NCBI GenBank assembly: GCA_029532415.1
Contig: JAQOTA010000048.1
Coordinates: 50,001 to 114,000 of the forward strand
Origin: Marasmius tenuissimus
Taxonomy: Eukaryota > Basidiomycota > Agaricomycetes > Agaricales > Marasmiaceae
Direction of reading: 5' to 3'
Length of the DNA stretch: 64,000 bases
Of the stretch, positions 1 through 11,200 are shown one piece after another; within the stretch, counting starts at the first letter, position 1, and each line of letters opens with the position of its first letter. The translations under genes were made by a program, and so were the position numbers. The notes under the pieces were generated by a model. That model ran no database searches. It was not told the origin of the DNA and saw nothing but the letters and a program-made list of their open reading frames with translations.

Positions 1-1120
1 ACCCCATAACTGGGGGGAGGTTGCGGAGGGAGGTTGCGGCAGTTGATCGGAGTGTACAAAAGTGTACAAGGGCATACTGACAGACTTGTACACGGGTTGA
101 AGGAAACTGAAGTGTGGGCATACCGAAGGGGGGTTACACGCAAACTGAGGGCTGACTTGTAGACTCTGTGGATGGCACTACTCAAGTCGAGAGTGAACTG
201 GAGTGTAGTGTACAGAAGTGTACAAAAGTGTATAAAAAGTGTACAAGGGCGTACTAACGCTAACGGGCTTGTACAAGGGTTGAAGGAAACTGAAGTAGGT
301 AAGTACGGGCACACTGGAGGGGGTTACTTACAAGCAGACTGAGGGCTGACTTTGTAGACTCGGATGTGCTTACCAGAGTGTACAAAATTGTGCTAGCATT
401 TACTGACCAGAGTCTACAAAGTCGGACTAGCATTTACTTACCAGAGTCTACAAACTCGTACTAGCATTTACTTACCAGAGTAGTCTACACACACAAAGAC
501 ATCCTTCGAGACTGTACTCACGTTGAAGGGAACTGTAGGATGTCTTCACTGGGGAGTGTAGAGACTGCAGTCAGGTTGAAGGCACTTGTGGTACGGGCCT
601 ACCAAGGGAAAGACCACACTCACTTTGGCCCTTCTCGGGGAAATAGGCCAGTTGACAGATTCTGCACAGATTCTTCACAGGTTGGAGGGGACTGCAGTGT
701 GGTACTGGGTACTGGAGGGATGAACTAGATTGACTTATCAGAGTGTACAGGATTGCACTAGCATTTACTTACCAGAGTGTACAAAATTGTGCTAGCATTT
801 ACTGACCAGAGTCTACAAAGTCGGACTAGCATTTACTTACCAGAGTCTACAAACTCGTACTAGCATTTACTTACCAGAGGTCTACAACGCAGTTGGCCGG
901 AGTGTACAAAAGTGTACAAGGGCATACTAACAGACTTGTACACGGGTTGAAGGAAACTGAAGTGCAGGCATACTGAAGGGGGTTACACGCAAACTGAGGG
1001 CTGACCTGTAGACTCTGTGGATGGCACCACCCAAGTCGGGAGTGAGCCGGAGTGTAGTGTCAGAGTTTACAGAAGAAGTGTACAAGGGCGTACTAACGGG
1101 GTTGTATGTGCACGAGAAGC
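1..1120. repeat. GTGTACAA-rich degenerate repeat block
   Basis: Two long near-identical units are visible, about 30-225 and 892-1080. Both carry AGTGTACAAAAGTGTACAAG, a GTTGAAGGAAACTGAAGT motif and a CAAACTGAGGGCTGAC motif. A second unit of about 110 bp (CCAGAGTCTACAAA... CTAGCATTTACTTA repeats) occurs at about 373-480 and 760-880. No convincing coding sequence is present. The block lies where the 5' LTR, gag and protease of the adjacent copia element would be expected. Confidence 0.8.
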
Positions 1121-1130
1121 AGGCTACTAA

Positions 1131-4100
1131 AGCACAGTCTTCATTAAGCATAATGTTGAAGGACATGACGGGAAACTTACTGAGCGCGTTTCGCGTCTCT
1201 ATCCTGTCTATTACATACCTCAATTGGACATACGTCTACTATCAATGGGAGAATTCCTTCAAGATGGTTTATCAATTCGTGGAAACGCGAAGAAGTTAGC
1301 CTTCTATTCATCACAGCGACGACAGTCGCTTGTTTCCTACCCTCATATGCCTGGTCAAACCATTTATTGGGTACACTCACGGAAAGCATCTGCTGAGGTT
1401 TTAATGGCCAAGTCGGTCGTTTATAACGTCGACTACAAAATTGAGCATAGACGCTTTGGGCATCCATCGGATAAAGCCCTGAACAAAGCTCGGAAACATA
1501 TGCAAGGTTTCCCACTTGACCTAAAAATGCCTACTAAGAAGACACCTCTGTGTCATGGTTGTGCTGAAGGCAAAATGCATGAGAAATCGTTCCCCAACTC
1601 TACTACTAGAGCTTCTAAACCGTTTGAGCGCATACATTCAGATCTGAAGTCGTACCCGGCTGAATCGTATCAGCGGTACAAGTACTACATCTCTTTTCTC
1701 GATGACTGCACGTCCTACGTTTGGACCTCCAAGCTCAAGACGAAAGACGAGGCAGTACCCGCTTTGAGGGACTTCCTTACTATGGTCAAGATGCAATTCA
1801 ATGCTGTTGTCAAGACCCGGATGTCCGATGAAGGGGGAGAGTACAAAGGAGATAAGTTCGATGCAGTACTGAAAGAGTATGGTATCCAAAGGGATCAGAG
1901 CATACCGTATACACCACAACAAAACGGTCGTGCTGAACGATTTAACAGGACTATTCATGAGAAGGCTGAAGCTCTTTGCTTTGAAGCTTGTATGCCTCAG
2001 TCCTGGTGGGAATTCTGCCATGTGCATGCCGTTCACCTCTACAATCGCACTCCTGTGCAACATTTGAGCTGGTGAACTCCGTTCAAAATGCTTTGCGGCA
2101 AAGCACCTGATGTTTCACATCTCCGAGTTATGGGTTGTGCAGCCTACGTCTTCATTCCTGAAGATTGTAGGAAGAATAAGCTTGCTCCTCGCAGTGAGTT
2201 GATGACTTTCATCGGTTACCAAGACGGCATGAAAGGCTTCCTGTTCATGAGAAGTAATAATTCCGTATTCAAGGGTAGCACTGCACTATTTGATGAGACG
2301 CTGTACAATAAGTGTCCTGATGCCACAACTCGTGGCTTCACACCTGTTGGTAGTGAACCATTTACTTTGGGTGAAAATCCCAACATTCCTTCGGAAGATG
2401 AAGACTCTGATGACAATTGGGACGAAACTCCGTTCCCAGATCTCAGACATCGCTCCGAACCTTCTAAGAGATCAGAACCTCAGGTTGACGAACCTGCAGG
2501 TGGCCCTGCGCCAGGGGATGTGCCACTCCCTCAATCTGGTCCTCCGACGCCTCCAGGCGAGCCCGCCGTTCCTCCGCCTGCACCAGCAGCGGATGGTCCA
2601 CGCCAGTCTTTGAGGCAGCGGAAGGGTACAACACAACCTGGTAATATATTTGGGGAAAAGCGGAACCCAAATAAACCCTCAGAGATTGTTTGCGACTTAG
2701 AAAATAAGACAACTTGGAGAAACGTCACTGGAGATAAAGAACCTACACATCCAGTTGATCGTCCTAGCTCTTCGCGATCTAGGAAAGGCAAAGGTGGTAA
2801 AAAGGGGATTCCTGGTCCACTTCCGCCTCCGCCTGCTCCAGAACCCAGTGGAAGCACTGAGTCACATGAGGAAGAAAGCATAGTCGAAAGACTGACCCAA
2901 GAAGGGGGAGTAGGATTCGTGATTCACCTGTTGAACAATGCCGTTCCAGTTCACGATTCGCTTCCAACGTCCGATACTCCTGATTTCTCTAACATCAGAG
3001 AGTGGACACTCCACGATATTCTAAAGTTGCCTGTCGAGCAACAGAAGGAATGGAAGAACGCTTGCCATGAAGAACTTGAGGCACTTCATAAGCACAAGGT
3101 CTTCGAACTCTGTGACTTGCCTAAAGGTCGCAAAGCCATCAGAAATAGATGGGTCTTCGACGTTAAGTCAAATGGTCGCAAGAAAGCGAGACTTGTTGCC
3201 AAAGGTTTCTCTCAGGTTGAAGGAGTAGACTTCGATGAGATCTTCTCACCAGTTGTTCGTTATGAGACTGTTCGCATGATGCTTGCTCTGGCAGCTCTCA
3301 AGAAATGGTACATCACTTCTGTTGATGTCAAGAACGCCTTCCTTTATGGCGATCTTGTTGAGGAGATTTACATGGAACAACCTGAAGGCTTCAAAGTCAA
3401 GGGCCAAGAACATAAGGTACTACGCCTGCGTCATGCATTATATGGACTGAAGCAAGCTGCCCTTGAATGGTGGCGAACCCTCAGCTCGTCCATGGAAGTA
3501 TTAGGCTTCAAACACCTGACTTCCGATGCTGGACTCTTCATCTGCAAAGATCCGAAGAGTGGTGAAGTTGTGTATGCGATCATATACGTTGACGATGCAC
3601 TCTTCATGGGTCCTAACAAAGCTTTTGTTGACAAGAAGAAAGCCGAATTCATGGCTCGATGGGAATGTCGCGATATGGGCGATGCTAGCAAGTTTCTCCG
3701 CATGAGCATTCGTTGTGAAGGCAATAAGATCATGATTGACCAGAAGGATTATCTGAAGAAAGTCCTTGAACGTTTCGGGATGCAGAATGCAAAAGGTGCT
3801 CCTACGGCCTTACCTGCTGGCTATGTGCCAACTCCCAACGATGGTCCAGTCAATCCTGCCATTTGCTCCAGATTCCAGTCTGTGATTGGGTTGCTTCTGT
3901 ACATTATGCTGGGTACACGCCCTGATATTGCCTATGCAGTTACGAAGCTTTCCCAGTTCTCTTCTAATCCAACGAAGGAACACCTCGATAAAGCTCTGTA
4001 TATCTGCCGCTATTTAGCTGGCACATCAGATTATTCACTCGTCTACGATGGTGACTCTGATGGAGGTCTTCTTGCGTTCACAGACTCGGATTGGGCTGCC

Positions 4101-4541
4101 GATCCTATCAAACACTGCTCGATCACTGGCTACTTCTTCAAGTTAGCAGGCGGCATCTTCTCGTGGCAATCACACGCCCAGAAGACTGTAGCTCTTTCTT
4201 CCACTGAGGCTGAGTATATGGCACTGTTGGATTGCAGTCGTCAAGCTTCCTGGATAAGATCACTACTCTCTGAACTTGGAATTGACTTAGGTCCTATTCC
4301 AATCTGCGGAGACAATCAAGGCTCTATCTTCATTGCATCTAATCCGGTTCAAGAACGCCGAACCAAGCCCATCAATATTCGATATCACTACATTCGATCG
4401 TGTGTTGAAGATGGCAAAGTCGAGTTATTCTTTATTGAAGGAGTCTATAATCCCGCAGACATGTTTACGAAGAATCTCGGACATGAGAAGTTCTTACGGT
4501 TCAGAGATCACCTTGAACTTGAATTCTATTCGTCCAGTTGA
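1131..4541 (+). pseudogene. copia pol polyprotein (integrase-RT-RNase H), one nonsense codon
   Basis: One frame runs from 1131 to the stop at 4541, broken only by TGA at 2073-2075 between integrase and the Thr-Pro-Phe segment that normally follows. A YYIPQLDIRLLSMGEF segment typical of the region before integrase precedes position 1260. The integrase shows the zinc-binding H...H (HRRFGH) and C..C (CHGC), then the D (IHSDLKS), D (MSDEGGEY) and E (QQNGRAERFN) catalytic signature. A Pro/Ser-rich spacer at about 2400-2900 leads to reverse transcriptase with the YVDDALFMG active site at about 3587-3613. RNase H follows with TDSDWAAD and SSTEAEYMAL. No gag or protease is present. The rest of the frame is intact, so decay is recent or limited. 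Confidence 0.95.
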
Positions 4542-4583
4542 TTCGCTCAGATGCGCTTTTCAGCTGCACTTAGCGAGGGGGTG

Positions 4584-4891
4584 TGTTGAATCCATGGACT
4601 ATTATTAGATCCCGGTATATCCGAAGTCCCGGTTCATACTTCCCGCCATGTATTATGCAGGACAATGCATTCACTATTGTTCTATTCATTCATTGTTCTA
4701 TATGCTCATATGTACAATTCCTATTGTCGTCCATATATGGTAACTCTATTGTATCTACATGTATATAAGCTCGTAGTTCTCTACTTGAATCTACAGTGTG
4801 CTTGAGCTTCTACGTCTCGCCTCTATCTCTCTAAACTCCTCTCTGGTAAGTAGTAGTGTAGCTATGTTGTAGTCCTCTGCGCTAGGCGTCA
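4584..4891 (+). repeat. 3' LTR of the copia element
   Basis: The LTR begins TGTTGAATCC just after the G-rich polypurine tract and has a TATATAAG promoter-like box at 4762-4769. It probably ends with CA near 4891. The left edge is well supported by the polypurine tract. The right edge is inferred, because no second LTR is in the window for comparison. Confidence 0.75.
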
Positions 4892-5350
4892 TGCCGGCTC
4901 ATCAGTCATGTGCAAATTCCTCTCTTTTTCTCTATGCCGTCCGTATTCCATGTCGAGTTTGTAACTGAAACTGGACCAGAGACTGGGGGTTGACAATGCC
5001 ACATCTCTCCAGAGGGCGGAAACACTGGCGAGAACACGGGACATGCGCCTCTTGTCAAGAAGAATATAGAGCACATCATCCTCGCAGCAGAACTCGAAGA
5101 TTAGCTGCAGGATCTCGATGGAAATCTGTTGAATGGGGGCATCCAAGGACCTCACAGCATCCAATGCCTCTATCAACACTTTTCGCTCGCCCTTTGGGAG
5201 TGAATTTTGTTTACCGAGTGCATTTTTCATATCTTTGAGCTCAGATAACATCTGAGTGATTAGCGGTTTGGAGAACGTATGACATTCTTTTAGCATCTGC
5301 TTCAGGATGCGAGCGCAGTTGTGTAGCGTTTTCGATAATTCCTCTGCCAT
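4892..5350 (-). pseudogene. F-box protein gene fragment cut by the copia LTR
   Basis: Reading leftwards from an ATG at 5350, the protein has an alpha-helical, probably coiled N-terminus and then an F-box-like segment (QQISIEILQLIFEFCCEDD ... VSALWRDVALSTPSLWSSF). It resembles the N-terminal third of the F-box proteins at 31.8 and 34.2 kb. Those are about 540-595 residues long, whereas this frame stops at 4889 after about 150. Homology ends about where the LTR begins, so the C-terminal LRR-like part is missing. The frame continues upstream of the ATG without an obvious better start, and an upstream exon cannot be excluded. Confidence 0.8.
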
Positions 5351-6700
5351 GGTATGTCGAACAGATTCTTGTATCTGAGCTTGCAATGAGCCCGGGCCGT
5401 CAGGAAGATAAGGTCACGCACCTAGAATTTGTATCCCCACTAGTTTCACAACTGCCGTGTCACCCTGTTACTCAAAATCCTCCTTCACTTGCTTTATAAT
5501 GTTGAGGAGCAATGAGAGTTGTGGATGGGGTGGTGGTACGCAGAAGAGTCAATCGGGCAAATGTGGCCCATCCCGCATTATCCCGAGGCTGCACAAGGTA
5601 ATTCATGCACAGAGATTCTTACATTGGCAGCCTCTCCTTGGTTTTGAGAGTCGATATGAATAGGTCCGAGGTCAATATCCAACGCAAAGTAGAGAGCAAT
5701 GTCAAAAGGATGAGGCTGTAGTGACAAACAGATCTGTACCGAAGATATTTAGAGTATTGACCATGGTAATGGAACAACGCAGGAACTCGGAAAGGCTGTA
5801 TGTAAAAGAAAAGGTGCGACGTGCATCCAGATCGTCAAACAAACCAACTCTGCGCCTCCTATCCACGACCCACATCTCCTCGTTACCCAAATCACCACCA
5901 CCTTGACTCCCACAAAGCCTCTAACCGCTAACTGCTCCATTGAAATGGCCGTCAACATCTTTATCTTCAGTTAGCGGCACTTCTCAGTTGCCCCAGGATC
6001 CTGCATGTCCGAGACCTGTAAGTGCTGGACCGCCATGTTCCTGAGCACACTGTATGTGGCCACAATCCAGTCCTTTAGTCCCACTCCTTGACGAACAGCA
6101 AGTGACAAACAGGAAGAGACCATGGTTCATATCGAGGCTCTGAGGCGGCGTAATTGTGGCATAAGGATTTGAGGAAGCACTATAGAGAGCTACCATGGCC
6201 CAATATCGCATCCACGAGTGCCAACACATTGTCCACCAGGGTCAAGTTTTTTGCTCTGACACTCCCGAAGACAGGGCTTGGGTTTGGAGTACTCCGTTGG
6301 CAAACAGCTCTGGCAGACGTCAAAAACGGTGTTCGGAAGCTAAACAGTAGAATGTTGAGAGTGGAAACAAGTAGTGACGACAACTGAGCGCACCATTTCA
6401 TACTCTACACTCCGAGAAAGTATGTATTGCATTGCTAGAGATCGACCTTTGATAGACGCAGACCTGGTCAAGTAAAGACTTCATCAGCCAATTTCATAGC
6501 AACAAAATGAAGGGTCCGATCTGACCATAGCATGCCATAGAGAAAGACTTCTCTGCTCCTCCGAGATAGACGAAAATCACCACAGCCGTTTTTGTAGGTG
6601 GAAGTGATGGAGATTTCACACTCGAGCTGACCAGGTGCATAGGCAAAACAAAACATTTTGTTGTCGGGTGGTGGGCATCGAACACTGACGTTGGTAGAAA
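5351..6700. other. intergenic, no gene recognised
   Basis: Only short overlapping frames occur here, without codon or motif support on either strand. The stretch leads into the decayed repeat array that starts near 6.7 kb. Confidence 0.5.
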
Positions 6701-9700
6701 AGCCACGCCTGAGGCATGGTATGGGATGATAGAGGCAGGCCGAAAACTGCCCCTCCCCCCACTGACTGGGATTTTGAACTCAAACAAATTGAGATTCGAA
6801 GGACGCAGAGCTTGGGGATTGTGGCATATGATGATACAATTCGACAACTCGACCGAGGGTCTGACCGAGTGGTATGTAACTCTTAGCAAAGTCAACGAGA
6901 GCCATGGAAAGAGACGCAACATACCTTTGGCAACAGCCTCATCAATCTCGCCCAAATTCCCTCTAACTTGCAGCAGCGCAACACGACCTCAGTGCAATAT
7001 GCACTTGAGGCCTTGCGGTCAACCGCCAATAATGCACCCCGCGACCTTTCTATACAAGTCGCTTCCGTTGCCCGCTTCTTCGTCCTCACAAAGAGTGTTC
7101 ATACATTCCATGCCAACGGTTGGGGAGTTCACCAGTAGCAGTGACGATCTACGAAAACCTGTTGAACTGAGCCGTGAGTCCAGTGGCCGCAAAGATGGAT
7201 GTACAAACGGCCCACCTATTTCGTCAAAGCTCCTTTTTTTCGATTCTGAGTGCCGAGAGCCTCCCTGGCAGCATCATTGACGAATAAGGACAAGCAACGC
7301 TACACAAAAACAAAATGTTGAGTCGAGCGGACAGAACCGATACGACGCAACTCACCGGGCACCCGAAATTTCTGACTCCACACATGCAAAGGCTTCTTGC
7401 TACTTCGTTATCCCCGTTAATAATAATCCTAAGTATGAATCGCAAGTCGTAGTTCGCAACAGTAGCAGTTGGCGTTGCTCCTCATGGTTGTGATCTCTTG
7501 ACTGTTACATCGGCTAACTTCATATTGCTTGCATGCATGTGAATTCTCCTCAGATAGCACCATTTCGGAGTCGAAAGGAGGCCTAATGAGAGGTATGAGT
7601 TGAAATCAATGGCCATAAGACAAAAGATGTCCCAAGGATCACGAATGAATGCACCTTCGGTCCAACTCTTCCCTTCAGTTCTCCTCACAGATCATGCGAC
7701 GACGGCAATTCTTCTCGAGTTGAGAGTCATTAAGGTTAGAAGTAGCCCCATGCGTTGTGAGCCGTAGCCTGAAGATCCTGGTATCGGTGAGAGTCGACGA
7801 ACATTCAGGTCACATTCACCGTCACAGAATGTGATGAAAGATTCTGCACGCTCGATGGGCGCTAATCCCTCTTCGTACTCGTTCAACATTCCGTTCAACA
7901 CCCCTTCGTTTCTGTGCATGGCAGCTCATCCTTCTTGAGCAGCCATCCTCAGTAAGGAGACTGGCAGTATCAATTTAGCAGTCACGCTCCATACTATACT
8001 TCCAAGTAAAGATCAATCAATTCTATCTGTACCCAGTATATTTTCCAAAAGGTTGTCTTCGTCTTCGTGAGGACCAACCGCAAAGTCAGTACTAACGAGC
8101 TGCCTTAGCGAATGAGTGTCCTAATATGGTAAACATCAGACTCTGGTAGGTTGAGTTGTCAATGATGGCAAGGGAGGATATATTTGCGCAAACGGCATAC
8201 CTCAGGCTGCGACGCCAAATGAATGTACTATGTGCCAAAATCTTCTCCGGGTCCCTCATCGACGAGTAGGGCCAATTCAATCTTGAGAAACAAAGGTTGA
8301 GCCAGATAAACGACCGTTTCAACACGACACAACTTACCGAGAGCACGAAAATCACATCTCTCACTCATTACAGTACAATGCACCCCAGCGTGATATGCAC
8401 TCAAGACCCGACAGTTAGCCCGCCAAAAATGCGCCCCCACAATCTCTCCTACAAGCCACTTCTGTACAGTGTCGCCTTCTCCTTCATCCCCACAAAGCTT
8501 ACTCGCAGTTCATGCCGACGGTGAGGGGGGCCATTCGAGAGAAATCCTGCTGAACCTGGTCGTGAGTGGCAATGATCACAAAGACTGGATGTAGAAACGA
8601 CTTACCTGCTGCTCCGAAGTTGTTCATTTCCGGCCCTGACTGGGGAAAAGCTCCCTAGCATTATGATTCACGAATAGACAGGTAGCGCTGCGCAATGAAC
8701 ATTGAGTCAAACGAACAGAACCGAAATGACACGGCTCACTGAATACTCTAAAGCACCAGTTCCGCATGTCCCAAGAGTTGTAGCTGTTCCAATATGCCCA
8801 CCGAAAAGCGCAGGTATGGATAGGAAAATACGCTCGCTTCGCCGCCGCCGTCGTAACGGTTGGCTGAGATTCTCCTTTCAGTGGCTGAGTTATAGTGAGT
8901 GCTGTACCAGTCGCCTGAATCCTCCTTCATTCGTGTTCCGTCATGGGTGACGTCCAAATCAGTACTGTATTCCCTCCTACAAGAACAGTTCTGGTTTTGC
9001 CAGTGTATGTTGGCTAGGTTTTCATGTTGTTCCCTATCAGCCATCCGGTACGGTAATGTCGAACCTGCCGTGTCTTCTGTAGCCCCTGCAAATATGCAGT
9101 AGTTCAGCAGTCGGTGGTGGTGGTTGTTGAATGCCTCGTCGAAAAACCTGCCCAGGATGATGTCCGCCCCTCCCTCGCTCACGTCATCTTCTCGACGATC
9201 CACGGTTCGTTTATTCTCTGCGGACAACGTTGTGGATGATGCCGCTATAGCGTCAAGCCCGAGACAGTGAGAACGGCGAGTTGACCTTGATGACTTCCTA
9301 TGTCGGGTCAGGTCGAACGGAGCTGAATCAAACCCGAGCTTGAAGGTCAGAGTAACACGAGAAATGGAGATAAAACAAACCACGAACCCAAGTCTTTTCC
9401 TACAGTTCAACGTCAGGTCAACTAAGCACTCTCCATCTAGTCTTTGTCGGAATGACAAATTGGATCCCGAGTCTTGCTAGAATTGGCCGACTCTGCTCAC
9501 ATATTCATGGACGTTCCGCTGGCAGGACACAATTTTGGCGTCGAAAGAGTGCTGAATGATAACCGTGAGTTGTTCCAGCGGCTTCATGGTCAAATTCGTC
9601 GCCGAAAGAGGTTGGTACTAATAGCATTTTGGGTCGAATCCACATCGAAACGGCTAGATCAGACTTGAAATGGAAGATAGCGCAAAAAATGTGAATCAAA

Positions 9701-11200
9701 ACTCGCCTCCAGCCCCTCCGAGGACTTTATGCCGAAATTGGTGATAGCTTTCTCCTCGACTTCGGGGCGATATTCACGTTTTGAGCCTTGGCCCGAAGGA
9801 AGTCGCGCTGAGAGTCGAGAAACATTCACCGTAGTTTTGTCACAAACGCCATCGCAAAACGTGACGGAAAATCCTGCGCGCTCAGTGAGCGTTAATGGCT
9901 AGATTCCGTGCTAACGAGCTTCTTCGGAGTGTCCAAGGATCCGCGACATAAGAGTCTGTTGGGTCGGGTTGTTAGTAACGGCAAAGAGCAGAAGGGTTGT
10001 GCAAGCGGCGTACCTCAGACTTGTTGCGCCAACGATATCACCGGGTATGCCAAAACCTTGTCAGGTACTTTTATCGAGGACTGGGGCCAAGTAAACCTTG
10101 GGCAACAAGGGTCGAGTTAGACAAACGAAGAGTTTTAACACAGCACGACTCACCGAGGGTGCAAAATCCTGACTTTTTTGAATCCAGATGGTCGCAAAGT
10201 GCCGTATCAACCTCCATCACAGTGGTTTTCGCGATACCTTCGTGGGTTCTGTTCTTGAACTGGCCGATGTGCCTGCAAACTTGTTTCGTCGACCAGCCGT
10301 TCGGTATCGGAAATGTCGAAATCGCCGTGTCCGCCTTGAGGGCTGCTGGACAATTTAGCAATCGTTCATAGTTAAAAGATTCATTGGAAGACTCACCTAT
10401 GACATGATATGCAGCCGTTCAATCGCTCATGTCGCCTTCTTGATGATCCGTGGCACCCTACTCGGAAACTCGTATATTCTCCTCGAGGGCGTTGTAGATA
10501 GCACAGTTATGGCATTGAACCGAGCCAAATGAGGATGGTGAGTCAACCTTGATGACTTTCCAGGTTGGATACGGGTTGAGCAGAGCCAAATCAAACTTGA
10601 GATGGAAAGTAATACGAGAAACGCGAATATTAACATACCTGGAGCTCAAACTTTGCCTCCATTAAATGTCGATCCAACCGAGCACTCTTCAATAGCTTTG
10701 CTTCGAGCAATTATAAACTGTTTGTCTTCCGGGTTTTCCGCGACAACCTACTCACATACTTGTGGATTCTCCGCAGGTAGCGCACAATCTTGACCTTGAA
10801 AGAGAGCCAATTGATAGCGGGAAATATATTTCGATAGGTTGATGGGTTGAACCACGTCGAGAGCGACTAAGTCAAACTTGAGATGCAGAATAAGGTGGGA
10901 GATGCGAATTAAACCACACCTCTACCCTTCCGTTTCCTTCAGTTGGTTCAACTGAGCACGAATCTCCCAAGATCTTATACTAAAATCTAGGACGGATTTC
11001 TTGCCAAGTCGAAAACTGACCAAAGTTCGAGCCATATTCGCTTTTGAGGATCGTAGGTTGAGCGAGGACCCTTGTCGGGCCTTAGCCTGAAGATCGTGGA
11101 GAGTCGAGGAAACGTTCAGCGCGCCAGTCACAACCGTGGTCACGGAGCGTGATGAGGAAACTTGCGCGCTCAGTGGGCGCTTATGTCTCCTTTACCTCTG
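6700..11200 (-). repeat. decayed array of duplicated, intron-bearing segments
   Basis: Several blocks recur at 60-80% similarity by eye. Examples are 6975-7215 with 8375-8610; 9165-9375 with 10430-10630; and 7775-7870 with 9800-9898 and 11085-11180. A splice-junction module appears four times at about 7224-7400, 8230-8365, 8620-8760 and 10040-10175. On the minus strand that module reads as a coding-like end (CTCG or similar), GTGAGT/GTAAGT, about 50-60 bp, AG, then a second conserved stretch with a similar peptide. This pattern indicates a spliced minus-strand gene, or a gene with internal repeats, that was duplicated in tandem and then decayed. No frame stays open and I do not recognise the ancestral family. 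Confidence 0.7.

Larger units (their letters stand above)
1131..4891 (+). mobile_element. 5'-truncated Ty1/copia LTR retrotransposon
   Basis: The remnant holds the end of a pre-integrase region, integrase, reverse transcriptase and RNase H in the copia order, then a purine-rich tract (about 4573-4581) and one LTR. No 5' LTR, primer-binding site, gag or protease is visible; the copia reading frame first opens at 1131, directly after a TAA at 1128. A single in-frame TGA interrupts pol. The element is therefore non-autonomous as it stands. The right border is inferred from the TG...CA LTR ends and from where F-box homology resumes on the other strand. Confidence 0.92.

Noticed and set aside
8748..9458. 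236-codon open frame on the minus strand
   Set aside because: It spans a duplicated block of the decayed array and crosses conserved splice-like junctions, so the frame is accidental.
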